From Calliopsis andreniformis (taxonomy: Eukaryota > Arthropoda > Insecta > Hymenoptera > Andrenidae), in contig NW_027480423.1 in assembly GCF_051401765.1 (NCBI RefSeq), positions 6,324,001-6,388,000 on the forward strand: a DNA stretch of 64,000 nt, read 5' to 3'. Of this stretch, positions 11,371 to 24,533 are shown one piece after another. Position 1 is the stretch's first letter. Every line of letters begins with the position of its first letter. The position numbers were made by a program, and so were the translations under genes. The notes under the pieces are model-generated. The model saw only the letters and a program-made list of their open reading frames with translations, had not been told where the DNA came from and made no database searches.

Positions 11371-13700
11371 TGCCCGGTACGTAGAAATGACCATCACTTT
11401 CAAACTGGTTGCAATTATTCGTCTTATACGATGGAAAAGCTGTTGTATTTATATCGTATTTTATGCTTCTGGCGTTGACTTCTTAGGCCCTAACTATTCC
11501 ATCTGGTGGAACAACGCCATAGGGTGAAGCCTAGGTTGCCCGGAAAGTAGAAATGACCATAACTTTCACACTGGTTGCAATTATTCATTTTATACGATGG
11601 CAAAGCTGTTGTATTTATATTGTATTTTATGCTTCCGGCGTTAACTTCTAAGGCCGTAGCTATCAGATGTGGAGCAGCAACGCCCTAGAGTGACGCGTAG
11701 GTTGTCCGGAACGTAGAAATGACCATTACTTTCACAATGTTCGCAATCATTCATTTTATACGATGGAAAAACTGTTGTACTTATATTGTATTTTATGCTT
11801 CGGGCGTTGACTTCTAAGGCCCTAACTATTCGATTTGGTGGAGCAACGCCCTACAGTGAAGCCTAGGTTGCCCGGAACGTAGATATGTCCATAACCATCA
11901 CACAGGTTGCAATTATTCGTTTTATACGATGGAAAAGCTGTTGTATTTATATTGTATTTTATGCTTCTGGCGTTGACTTCTTAGGCCCTAACTATTAAAT
12001 CAGGTGGAACAACGCCCTAGGGTGAAGCCTAGGTTGCCCGGAACGTAGAAATGACCAACTCTTTCACACTGGTAGCAATTATTCGTTTTATACATGGAAA
12101 AGCTGTTATATATATATTGCATTTTATGCTTCTGGCATTGAATTCTAAGTCCCTAGCTATTCGATCTGGTAGAACAACGCCCTCTGGTGAAGCCTAGGCT
12201 GCCCGGAACGTAAAAATGACCATAACTTTCACACAGGAAGCAATTATTCGTTTTATACATGGAAAAGCTGTCGTATTTATTTTGTATGTTATGCTTCGGG
12301 CGCTGACTTCTAAGGCCCTAGCTATTCGATCTGGTGGAGCAGCAATCTAGAGTGAAGCCTAGGTTGCCCGGAACGTAGAAATGACCATAACTTTCACACT
12401 CGTTGCAGTTATCCCTGTTATAGGATGGAAAGACTGTTGTATTTTTATTGTATTTTATGCTTCTGGCGTTGACATCTAAGGCCCTAACTGTTTGATCTGG
12501 TGGAGCAACGCCCTAGAGTGAAGCCTAGGTTGCCCGGTACGTAGAAATGACCATAACTTTCACACTGGTTGCTATTATTCGTTTTATACGATGGAAAAAC
12601 TGTTATATTTATATAGTATTTTATGCTTCTGGCGTTGACTTCTTAGGCCCTAACTATTCCATCTGTTGGAACAACGCCCTAGGGTGAAGCGTAGGTTGCC
12701 CGGAAAGTAGAAATGACCATAACTTTCACACTGGTAGCAATTATTCGTTTTATACGATGGAAAGACTGTTGTATTTATTTTGTAGTTTATGCTTCTGGCG
12801 TTGACTTCTAAGGCCCTAACTCTTCGATCTGTTGGAGCAACGCCTCAGAGTTAAGTCTGGGATGCCCGAAATGTCGATATGATCATTACTTTCGCAGTGG
12901 TTGCAATTATTCGTCTTATACGATGGAAGAGCTGTTGTATTTATATCGTATTTTATGCTTCTGTCGTTGACTTCTGAGGACGTAGCTATTCGATGTGGTG
13001 GAACAACGCCCTAGGGTGAAGCCTAGGTTGCCCGCAAAGTAGAAATAACCATAACTTTCACACTGGTAGCAATTATTAGTTTTATACGATGGAAAAACTG
13101 TTCTATTTATTTTATATTTTATGCTTCTGGCGTTGACTTCTAAGGCCCTAGCTATTCGATTTGGTGGAGCAACGCCCTAGAGTGAAGCCTAGGTTGCGCG
13201 GAACGTACAAATGACCATAACTTTCACACTGGTAGCAATTATTCGTTTTATACGATGGAAAAACTGTTTCATTTATTTTGTATTTTGTGCTTCGGGCGTT
13301 GACTTCTAAGGCCCTAACTATTCGATCTGGTGGAGCAATGCCCTAGATTGAAGCCTAGGTTGCCCGGAACGTAGAAAAGACCATAACTTTTACACTGGTA
13401 GCATTTATTCGTTTTATACAATGGAAAAACCGTTCTATTTATTTAGTATTTTATGCTTCGGGCGTTGACTTCTAAGGCCCTAGTTATTCGATTTGGTGGA
13501 GAAACGCCCTAGAGTGGAGCCTAGGTTGCCCGGAACGTGGAAATGACCATAACTTTCACACTGGTTGCTATTATTCGTTTTATACGATGGAAAAACTGTT
13601 ATATTTATATTGTATTTTATGCTTCTGGCGTTGGCTTCTCAGGCCCTAACTATTCGATCTTGTCGAACAACACCCTAGAGTGAAGCCTAGGTTGCCTGGA
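11371..13700. repeat. Satellite mosaic of blocks found elsewhere
   Basis: No gene. 11581-11936 matches 3451-3806 at offset 8130. 11990-12400 matches the TATTAAATCAGG to AGCAATCTAG section of the 4241-5610 block. 12590-12760 restarts the 6800-type block, and 13190-13690 matches its end (GTTGCGCGG, ATTGAAGCC, GGAGAAACG, GGCTTCTCAGG). The order of pieces differs from their other locations, so the stretch looks assembled from exchanged segments. Confidence 0.82.
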
Positions 13701-16700
13701 ACGTAGAAATGACCATCACTTTCACACTGGTTGCAGTTATTCCTGGTACACGATGGAAAAACTGTTGCATATTTATTGTATTTTGTGCTTCTGGCGTTGA
13801 CTACTAAGGCCCTAACTGTTCGATCTGGTGGAGCAACGCCCTAGAGTGAAGCCTAGGTTGCCCGGAACGTAGAAATGACCATAACTTTCATACTGGTAGC
13901 AATTATTCGTTATATACAATGGAAAAACTGTTCTATTCATTTTGTATTTTATGCTTCTGGCGTTGACTTCTAAGGCCCTAACTCTTCGATCTGTTGGAGC
14001 AACGCCTCAGAGTTAAGTCTAGGATGCACAAAACGCCGAAATGATCATTACTTTCATATTGGTTGCAATTATACGTTTTATACGATGGAAAAGCTGTTGT
14101 ATTTATATCGTATTTTATGCTTCTGGCGTTGACTTCTTAGGCCCTAACTATTCCATCTGGTGGAACAACGCCCTAGGGTGAAGCCTAGGTTGCCCGGAAT
14201 ATAGAAATGACCATATCTTTCACACTGATAGCAATTAATCGTTTTATACAATGGAAGAATTGTTACAATTATACTGTATTTTATGCTTCTGGTGTTGCCC
14301 TCTAATGCCCTAACTATTCGATCTGGTGGAGCAACGCCCTAGAGTGAAGCCTAGGTTGCCGGGAACATAGAAATGACCATCACTTTCACACTGGTTGCAA
14401 TTATTCCTGTTATACGATGGAAATGCTGTTGTATCTATATCGTATTTTATGCTTCTGGCGTTGACTTCTTAGGCCCTAACTATTCCATCTGGTGGAACAA
14501 CGCCCTAGGGTGAACCCTAGGTTGTCCGGAACGTAGAAATGACCATAACTTTCACACTGTTTGCAATTATTCGTTTTATACAATGGAAGAACTGTCGTAT
14601 TTATATTGTATTTTATGCTACTGGCGTTTACTTCTAAGGCCGTAGCTATTGGATGTGGTGGAGCAACGCCCTAGAGTGACGCCTAGGTTGCCCGGAACGT
14701 AGAAATGACCATTACCTTCACGCTTGTTGCAATTATTCCTGTTACTCGATGAAAAAGCTGTTGCATTTCTTATTGTGTTTTATGCTTCTGGCTTTGGCTT
14801 CTAAGTCCGTAACAATTAGATGCGGTGGAGCAACGCCCTAGAGTGAAGCCAAGGTTGCCCGGAAAGTAAAAATGACCATAACTATCATACTGGTAGCAAT
14901 TATTCGTTGTATACAATGGAAAAACTGTCTCTATTTATTTTGTATTTTATGCTTCTGGCGTTGACTTCTAAGGCCCTAACTCTTCTATCTGGTGGAGCAG
15001 CGCCTCAGAGTTAAGTCTAGGATGCACGAAACGCCGAAATGATCATTACTTTCACATTGGTTGCAATTATACGTTTTATACGATGGAAAAGCTGTTGTAT
15101 TTATATCGTATTTTTTGCTTCTGGCGTTGTCTTCTTAGGCCCTAACTATTCCATCTGGTGGAACAACGCCCTAGGGTGAAGCCTACGTTGCCCGGAACGT
15201 AGAAATGACCACAACTTTCACACTGGTAGCAATTAATCGTTTTATACAATGGAAGAACTGTTATATTTATACTGTATTTTATGCTTCTGATGTTGACTTC
15301 TAAGGCCCTAACTATTCGATCTGGTGGAGCAACGCCCTATAGTGAAGCCTAGGTTGCCGGGAACGTAGAAATGACCATCACTTTCACACTGGTTGCAATT
15401 ATTCCTGTTATATGATGGAAAAGCTGTTGTATTTATATCGTATTTTATGCTTCTGGCGTTGACTTCTTAGGCCATAACTATTCCGTCTGGTGGTGCAACG
15501 CCATAGAGTAAAACGTAGGTTGCCCGGATCGTAGATATGACCATTATATTCACACTAGTTGCAATTATTCCTGTTATACGATGGAAAAACTGTTTTATTT
15601 TTATTGTATTTTATGCTTCTGGCGTTGAATTCTAAGTCTCTAGCTATTCGATCTGGTGGAGCAACGCCCTATAGTGAAGCCCAGGTTGCCCGGAACGTAG
15701 AAATGACCATTACTTTCACACTGTTTTCAATTATTCATTTTATACGATGGAAAAGCTGTTGTATTTATATTGTCTTTTATGCTTCTGGCGTTGACATCTA
15801 AGGCCGTAGCTATCAGATGTGGTGGAGCAACGCCCTAGTGTGACGCCTAGGTTGCTCGGAACGTAGAAATGACCAATACTTTCACAATGTTTGCAATTAT
15901 TCATTTTATTCGATGGAAAAACTGTTGTACTTTTATTTTATTTTATTCTTCTGGCGTTGATTTCCAGGTCCCTAGCTATTCGATCTGGTGGAGCAACGCC
16001 CTAGAGTTAAACCTAGGTTACCCGAAACACAGAAATGACCAGTACTTTCACACTGTTTGCAGTTATTCCTGTTATACGATGGAAAAACTGTTGCATCTTT
16101 ATTGTATTTTATGCTTCTGGCGTTGACTACCAAGGCCCCAACTGTTCGATCTGGTGGAGCAACGCCCTAGAGTGTAGCGTAGGTTGCTCGGAATGTTGAA
16201 ATGTCCACAACTTTCACACTGGTTGCAATTATTCGTTTTATACGATGGAAAAACTGTTGCATGTGTATTGCATTTTAAGCTTCTGGCGTTGACATCTAAG
16301 GCCCTAATTATTCGATCTGGTGGAACAACGCCCTAGAGTGACGCCTAGGTTCCCCGGAACGTAGAAATGACCTTTACTTTCACAATGATAGCAATTATTA
16401 GTTTTATACCATGGAAAAACTGTTGTACATATATTGTATTTTATTCTTCTGGCGTTGACTTCATAGACCCTAACTATTCGATCTGGTGGAACAACGCCCT
16501 AGAGTGAAGCCTAGGTTGCCCGGTACGTAGCACTGACCATTACGATCACACTGTTTGCAAATATACATTATATACGATGGAAAAGCTGTTGTATTTATAT
16601 TGTATTTTATCCTTCTGGCGTTGAATTCTAAGTGCCTAGCTATTCGATCTGGTGGAGCAACGCCATATAGTGAAGCCCAGGTTGCCCGGAACGTAGAAAT

Positions 16701-19190
16701 GACCACTACATTCACACTGTGTGCAATTATTCATTTTATACGATGGAAAAGCTGTTGTACTTATTTGTATTTTATGCTTCTGGCGTTAACTTGTAAGGCC
16801 GTAGCTATTAGATGTTGTGGAACAACGACCTAGGGTGAAGCCTAGGTTGCCCGGAACGTAGAAATGACCATTACATTCACACTGGTTGCAATTATCCGTT
16901 TTATACGATGGAAAAACTGTTGTATTCATTTTGTATTTGGTGCTTCTGGCGTTGACTTCTTAGGCCTTAACTATTCGATCTGGTTGAGCAGCGCCATAGA
17001 GTGAAGCCTAGGGTGCCCGGAAAGTAGAAATGAACATTATTTTCACACTGGTTGCAATTATTCGTTTTATACGATGGAAAAACTGTTGTATTTATATTGT
17101 ATTTTATGTTTCTGACGTTGAATTCTAAGGCCGTAGCTAGTCGATGTGGTGGAGCAACGCCCTAGAGTTAAACCTAGGTTTCCCGGAACGTAGAAATGAC
17201 CAGTACTTTCACACTGTTTGCAGTTATTCCTGTTACAAGATGGAAAAACTGTTGCATATTTATTGTATTTTGTGCTTCTGGCGTCGACTACTAAGGCCCT
17301 AACTGTTCGATCTGGTGGAGCAACGGCCCAGAGTGAAGCCTAGGTTGCCCGGAACGTAGAAATGATCATAACTTTCATACTGGTAGCAATTATTCGTTGT
17401 ATACAATGGAAAAACTGTCTCTATTTATTTTGTATTTTATGCTTCTGGCGTTGACTTCTAAGGCCCTAACTCTTCTATCGGGTGGAGCAACGCCTCAGAG
17501 TTAAGTCTAGGATGCACGAATCGCCGAAATGATCATTACTTTCACATTGGTTGCAATTATACGTTTTATACGATGGAAAAGCTGTTGTATTTATATCGTA
17601 TTTTTTGCTTCTGGCGTTGTCTTCTTACGCCCTAACTATTCCATCTGGTGGAACAACGCCCTAGGGTGAAGCCTACGTTGCCCGGAACGTAGAAATGACC
17701 ACAACTTTCACACTGGTAGCAATTAATCGTTTTATACCATGGAAAAACTGTTGTACTTATATTGTATTTTATTCTTCTGGCGTTGACTTCATAGACCCTA
17801 ACTATTCCATCTGGTGGAACAACGCCCTAGAGTGAAGCCTAGGTTGCCCGGAACGTAGCACTGACCATTACGATCACACTGTTTGCAAATATACATCATA
17901 TACGATGGAAAAGCTGTTGCATTTATATTGTATTTTATCCTTCTGGCGTTGAATTCTAAGTGCCTAGCTATTCGATCTGGTAGAGCAACGCCATATAGTG
18001 AAGCCCAGGTTGCCCGGAACGTAGAAATGACCACTACATTCACATTGTGTGCAATTATTCATTTTATACGATGGAAAAGCTGTTGTACTTATATTGTATT
18101 TTATGCTTCTGGCGATGAATCCTAAGGCCGTAGCTATTAGATGTGGTGGAGCAACGCCATAGAGTGACGCCTAGGTTGAACGGAAGGTAGAAATGACCAT
18201 CACTTTCACACTGGTTGCAATTATTCCTGTTATACGATGGAAAAGCTGTTGTATTTATATCGTATTTTATGCTTCTGGCGTTGACTTCTTAGGCCCTAAC
18301 TATTCCATCTGGTGCAACAACGACCTAGGGTGAAGCCTAGGTTGCCCGGAACGTAGAAATGACAATTACATTCACACTGGTTGCAATTATTCGTTTTATA
18401 CGATGGAAAAACTGTTGTATTCATTTTGTATTTGGTGCTTCTGGCGTTGACTTCTTAGGCCTTAACTATTCGATCTGGTTGAGCAGCGCCATAGAGTGAA
18501 GCCTAGGGTGCCCGGAAAGTAGAAATGAACATTATTTTCACACTGGTTGCAATTATTCTTTTTATACGATGGAAAAACTGTTGTATTTATTATGTATTTT
18601 ATGCTTCTGACGTTGTATTTTAAGGCCGTAGCTATTCGATGTGGTGGAGCAACGCCCTAGAGTGAAGCCGAGGTTGCCCGGAACCTAGAAATGACCATTA
18701 CTTTCACACTGGTTGCAATTATTCGTTTTATACTATGGAAAAACTGTTGTGTTTATATTGTATTTTATTCTTCTGGCGTTGACTTCTTAGGCCCTAACTA
18801 TCCGATCTGGTGGAGCAACGCCCTAGAGTGAAGCCTAGGCTGCCCGGAACGTAGCACTGACCATTACGATCACACTGTTTGCAAATATACATTATATACG
18901 ATGGAAAAGCTGTTGTATTTATATTGTATTTTATGCTTCTGGCGATGACTTCTAAGGCCGTAGCTATTAGATGTGGTGGAGCAACGCCATAGAGTGGCGC
19001 CTAGGTTGCCCGGAACGTAGAAATGACCATCACTTTCACAGTGGTTGCAATTATTCCTGTTATACGATGGAGAAGCTGTTGTATTTATATCGTATTTTAT
19101 GCTTCTGGCGTTGACTTCTTAGGCCCTAACTATTCCATCTGGTGGAACAAAGACCTAGGGTGAAGCCTAGGTTGCCCGGAACGTAGAAAC
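13701..19190. repeat. Variant-rich satellite with 6-, 8-, 9- and 15-monomer repeats
   Basis: Marker ATGATCATTAC lies at 14041, 15039 and 17529: spacings of 998 bp (6 monomers plus 2) and 2490 bp (15 monomers exactly). 14871-15240 aligns with 17361-17730 at offset 2490. 16470-16715 aligns with 17798-18043 at offset 1328 (8 monomers). TGTATTCATTTTG at 16921 recurs at 18416 (1495 bp, 9 monomers). Monomers here are more diverged from the consensus than those of 1-2 kb. No gene is present; open frames here are on frame-shifting repeats. Confidence 0.85.
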
Positions 19191-20396
19191 GACCGTTACT
19201 TTCACACTGGCTGCAATTATTCGTTTTATACGGTGTAAAGGCTGTTGTGTTTATTTTTTATTTTATTTTTCTGATGTTGACTTCTTAGGCCCTAACTATT
19301 CGATCTGGAGGAACAACGCCGTAGAGTGAAGCCTAGGTAGCCCGGAACGTAGAAATGACCATTACTTTCACACTGTTTGCAATTATTCCTTTTATACGAT
19401 GGAAAAGCTGTTGTATTTATACCGTATTTTATGCTCCTGGCGTTGACTTCTAAGAACCTAACTATTCGATCTGGTGGAGCAACGCCCTAGAGTGAAGCCT
19501 AGGTTGCCGGAAACGTAGAAATGACCATTACTTTCACAATGTTTGCAATTATTCGTTTTATACGATGGAAAAACTGCTGTACTTATATTGTATTTTATCC
19601 ATCTGGCGTTGACTTCTAAGGCCGTAGCTATTAGATGTGGTGGAGCATCGCCCTAGAGTGACGCCTAGGGTGCTCGGAACGTAGAAATGACCGTTACTTT
19701 CACACTGTTCGCAATTATTCATTTTATACGATGGAAAAGCTGTTCTATTTAGTTTGTATTTTATGCTTCGGGCGTTGACTTCTAAGCCCCTAACTATTCG
19801 ATCTGGTGGAGCAATGTCTCAGAGTTAAGTCTAGGATGCCCGAAACGCCGAAATGATCATTACTTTCACGCTTGTTGCAATTATTCCTGTTATACAATGA
19901 AAAGACTATTGTATTTTTATTGTATTTTGTGCTTCAGGCGTAGGCTTCTAAGGCCGTAGCTATTCGATATGGTGGAGCACCCCCTAGAGTGAAGCCTAGG
20001 TTGCTCGGAACGTAGAAATGACCACTTCTTTCACACTGTTTGCAATTATTCATTTAATATGATGGAAAAGCTGTTGTATCTATATCGTATTTTATGCTTC
20101 GGATGTTGTCTTCTTAGGCCCTAACATTTCGATCTGGTTGGGCAACGGCCTACAGTGAAGCCTATGTTGCCCGGAACGTAGATATGACCATAACCTTCAC
20201 ACAGGTTGCAATTATTCACTTTTATAGGGTGTAAAGGCTGTTGTGTTTAATTTGTATTTTATTCGTCTGGTGTTGACTTCTTAGGCCCTAACTATTCGAT
20301 CTGGTGGATCAACGCCGTAGAGTGAAGTCGAGGTTGCCCGGAACGTAGAAATGACCATTACTTTCACACTGTTTGCAATTATTCCTTTTATACGAT
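19191..20396. repeat. Diverged monomers with a 6-monomer (996-bp) spacing
   Basis: The unusual GTGTAAAGGCTG variant occurs at 19233 and 20229, exactly 996 bp apart, and the flanks match from about 19191-19400 to 20187-20396 (GCCGTAGAGTGAAG, then ATTCCTTTTATACG). The copies differ at several bases, so this duplication is older than the near-identical ones. No gene. Confidence 0.75.
19219..19235 (+). other. CENP-B-box-like motif, 8 of 9 core bases
   Basis: A second 8-of-9 copy: TTCG at 19220-19223, A at 19228, CGG at 19231-19233, then T. It is in a diverged monomer that reads GTGTAAAGG after the site in place of the usual GATGGAAA. The related monomer six units on (near 20229) has lost the CG. 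Confidence 0.45.
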
Positions 20397-21339
20397 GGAA
20401 AAGCTGTTGTATTTATATCGTATTTTATGCTTCTGGCGTTGACTTCTAAGGCCCTGGCTATTCGATTTGGTGGAGCAACGCCCTAGAGTGGGGCCTAGGT
20501 CGCCCGGTACGTAGAAATGTCCATTACTTTCACACTGTTTGCAAATATACATTATCTACGATGGAAAATCTGTTGTATTTATGTTGCATTTTATGCTTCT
20601 GGCGTTGACTTCTTGGGCCCTAACTATATGGTCTGGTGGATCAACGCCCTAAAGTGAAGCCTAGGTTACCCGGAACGTAGAAATGACCAGTACTTTCATA
20701 CTGTCAGCAGTTATTTCTGTTATACGATGGAAAAACTTTTGCATCTATATTGTATTTTATGCTTTAGGCGTTGACTTCTAAGGTCGTAGCTATTCGTTGT
20801 GGTGGAGAAACGCCCTAGAGTGAAGCCTAGGTTGCACGGAACGTGGAAATGCCCATTACTTTCACACTGGTGGCAATTATTCCTGTTATACGATGGAACA
20901 ACTGTTGTATTTTTATTATATTTTATGCTTCTGGAGCTGACGTCTAAGTCCCTAGCTATTCGATCTGGTGGAACAACGCCCTAGAGCGAAGCCTAGGTTG
21001 CACGGAACGTAGAAATGACCATTACTTTCACACTGGTTGCAATTATTCGTTTTATACGATGGAAAAACTGTTGTATTTATTATGTATTTTATGCTTCTGA
21101 CGTTGTATTTTAAGGCCGTAGCTATTCGATGTGGTGGAGCAACGCCCTAGGGTGAAGACTAGGTTGCCCGGAACCTAGAAATGACCATTACTTTCACACT
21201 GGTTGCATTTATTCGTTTTATACGATGGAAAAGCTGTTGTATTTATATTGTATTTTATGCTTCTGGCGTTGACTTCTAAGGCCGTAGCTATTAGATGTGG
21301 TGGAACAACACCCTAGAGTGAAACCTAGGTTACCCGGAA
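20397..21339. repeat. Satellite stretch, few close relatives seen
   Basis: Ordinary head-to-tail monomers without a gene. One pair of monomers near 21030-21180 (ATTATGTATTTTATG, TTGTATTTTAAGG) closely matches 18560-18700. Otherwise I saw no long block match. Confidence 0.75.
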
Positions 21340-22025
21340 CGTAGAAATGACCAGTACTTTCACACTGTTTGCAGTTATTCCTGTTGTATAATGGAAAAAC
21401 TGTTGCATCTTTATTGTATTTTATGCTTCTGGCGTTGACTTCTAAGGCCCTAACCATTCGATCTGGTGGAGCAACGCCCTAGAGTGAAGCCTAGGTTGCT
21501 CGGAACGTAGAAACGACCATTACATTCACACTGTTTGCAATTATTCATTTTATACGATGGCAAAGCTGTTGTATTTATATTGTATTTTATGCTTCCGGCG
21601 TTAACTTCTAAGGCCGTAGCTATCAGATGTGGAGCAGCAACGCCCTAGAGTGACGCGTAGGTTGTCCGGAACGTAGAAATGACCATTACTTTCACAATGT
21701 TCGCAATCATTCATTTTATACGATGGAAAAACTGTTGTACTTATATTGTATTTTATGCTTCGGGCGTTGACTTCTAAGGCCCTAACTATTCGATCTGGTG
21801 GAGCAACGCCCTAGAGTGAAGCCTAGGTTGCGCGGAACGTAGAAATGACCATAACTTTCACACTGGTAGCAATTATTCGTTTTATACGATGGAAAAACTG
21901 TTTCATTTATTTTGTATTTTGTGCTTCGGGCGTTGACATCTAAGGCCCTAACTATTCGATCTGGTGGAGCAACGCCCTAGATTGAAGCCTAGGTTGCCCG
22001 GAACGTAGAAAAGACCATAACTTTT
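21340..22025. repeat. 0.69-kb relative of the 6-monomer unit at 27 kb
   Basis: Aligns with about 26978-27660 at offset 5638. It carries the same series: GTTGTAT, AACCATTCG, GGCAAAGCTG, TTCCGGCGTTAAC, GGAGCAGCAACG, GTTGCGCGG, TTTCATTTATTTTG and ATTGAAGCC. Similarity ends near 22030, where this copy switches to the GTTTGCAAATATACATT monomer. Confidence 0.83.
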
Positions 22026-23163
22026 ACACTGTTTGCAAATATACATTATATACGATGGAAAGTCTGTTGTATTTATGTTGTATTTTATGCTCCTGGCGTT
22101 GACTTCTTAGGCCCTAACTATTTGATCTGGTGGAGCACCGCCCTAGCGTGAAGCCTAGGTTGCCCGGAACGTAGAAATGACCATTCATTTCACACTGGTA
22201 GCAATTATTCGTTTTATACGATGGAAAAGCTGTTTTATTTATTTTATATTTTATGCTTCTGGCGTTGACTTCTAAGGCCCTAACTATTCGATCTGGTGGG
22301 ACAACGGCCTAGGGTGAAGCCTAGGTTGCCCGAGACGTAGAAATGACCATAACTTTTACACTGGTAGCAATTATTCGTTTTATACAATGGAAAAACTGTT
22401 CTATTTATTTTGTATTTAATGCTTCGGGCGTTGGCTTCTAAGGCCCTAACTGTTTGATCTGGTGGAGCAACACCCTAGAGTGAAGCCTAGGTTGCCCGGA
22501 ACGTAGAAGTGACCATAACTTTCACACTGGTTGCTATTATTCGTTTTATACGATGGAAAAACTGTTATATTTATTTTGTATTTTATGTTTGGGGCGTTGA
22601 CTTCTAAGGCCCTAACTGTTTGATGTGGTGGAGCAACGCCCTAGGGTGAAGCCTAGGTTGCCCGGAACGTAGAAATGACCATAACTTTCACACTGGTTGC
22701 TATTATTCGTTATATACGATGGAAAAACTGTTATATTTATATTGTATTTTATGCTTCTGTCGTTGACTTCTGAGGCCGTAGCTATTCGATGTGGTGGAAC
22801 AGCGACCTAGAATGACGCCTAGGTTGACCGGAACGTAGAAATGACCATTACTTTCACACTGTTTCACAAATATACATTATATACGATGGAAAGGCTGTTG
22901 TATTTATATTGTATTTTATGCTCCTGTCGTTGACTTCTTAGGCCCTAACGATTTTACCTGGTGGAGCACCGCCCTAGCGTGAAGCCTAGGTTGCCCGGAA
23001 CGTAGAAATGACCATTCATTTCACACTGGTAGCAATTATTCGTTTTATACGCTGGAAAAACTGTTTTATTTATTTTGTATTTTATGCTTCGGGCGTTGAC
23101 TTCTAAGGCCCTAACTATTCGATCTGGCGGAGCAACGCCCTAGAGTGAAGCCTAGGTTGCGCG
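22026..23163. repeat. Satellite stretch between blocks
   Basis: No gene. 22026-22320 resembles 30000-30300 (GCTCCTGG, CACCGCCCTAGCG, GGGACAACGGCC, CCCGAGACG). 22320-22800 resembles 37610-38060 (TTTAATGCTTCGG, GAAGTGACC, TTATATACG). Confidence 0.78.
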
Positions 23164-24533
23164 GAGCGTAGAAATGACCAGTACTTTCACACTGGTTGCA
23201 GTTATTCGTTTTATACAGTGGAAAAACTGTTGTATTTATTTTGCATTTTATGCTTCTGGCGTTGACTTCTAAGGCCCTACCTATTCGATCTGGCGGAGCA
23301 ACACCCTACAGTGAAGCCTAGGTTGCTCGGAACGTAGAACTGACCATTACCTTCACACTGTTTGCAATAATTCATTTTATACGATGGCAAAGCTGTTGTA
23401 TTTATATTGTATTTTATGCTTCTGGCGTTGACTTCTAAGGCACTATCTCTTCGATTTGGTGGAGCAACGCCTCAGAGTTAAGCCTAGGATGCCCGAAACG
23501 TCGAAATGGTCATTACTTTTGCACTGGTTGCAATTAGTCATGCTATACGATGGAAAATCAGTTGCATATTTATTGTATTTTATGCTTCTGGCGTTGACTT
23601 CCAAGGCCGTAGCTTTTAGCTGTGGTGGAGCAACGCCCTAGAGTGACGCCTAGGTTGCCCGCCACGTAGAAATGACCATTACTTTCACAATGTTTGCAAT
23701 TATTCATTTTATCCGATGGTAAGCTGTTGTACTTATATTGAATTTTATTCTTCTGGCGTTGACTTCTTAGGCCCTAACTATTCGATCTGGTGCAACAACG
23801 CCCTAGAGTGAAGCCTAGGTTGCCAGGAACGTAGAAATGACCATTACTTTCACACTGTTTCACAAATATACATTATATACGATGGAAAGGCTGTTGTATT
23901 TATATTGTATTTTATGCTCCTGTCGTTGACTTCTTAGGCCCTAACGATTTTACCTGGTGGAGCACCGCCCTAGAGTGAAGCCTAGGTTGCCCGGAACGTA
24001 GAACATACCATTACCTTCACACTGGTTGCAATTATTCCTGTTATACGATGGAAAAACTGTTCCATCTTTATCGTATTTTATGCTTCTGGCGTTGACTTCT
24101 TAGGCCCTAACTATTAAATCAGGTGGAACAACGCCCTAGGGTGAAGCCTAGGTTGCCCGGAACGTAGAAATGACCAACTCTTTCACACTGGTAGCAATTA
24201 TTCGTTTTATACATGGAAAAGCTGTTATATATATATTGCATTTTATGCTTCTGGCATTGAATTCTAAGTCCCTAGCTATTCAATCTGGTAGAACAACGCC
24301 CTCTGGTGAAGCCTAGGCTGCCCGGAACGTAGAAATGACCATAACTTTCACACAGGAAGCAATTATTCGTTTTATACATGGAAAAGCTGTCATATATATT
24401 TTGTATGTTATGCTTCGGGCGCTGACTTCTAAGGCCCTAGCTATTCGATCTGGTGGAGCAGCAGTCTAGAGTGAAGCCTAGGTTGCCCGGAACGTAGAAA
24501 TGACCATAACTTTCACACTGGTTGCTATTATTC
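23164..24533. repeat. Second copy of the 4241-5610 block
   Basis: Offset 18923 bp to the first copy. The two keep the same series of rare variants over about 1.37 kb. Visible differences include CTAGTGTGACGCC (4718) against CTAGAGTGACGCC here and GGCACG against GCCACG. The copy runs straight into a 6800-type block at about 24534. Confidence 0.87.

Noticed and set aside
15559..18125. Cluster of 80-92-codon open frames on both strands
   Set aside because: They are overlapping, on opposite strands, and repeat at 1328 bp with the DNA blocks. They reflect repeat structure only.
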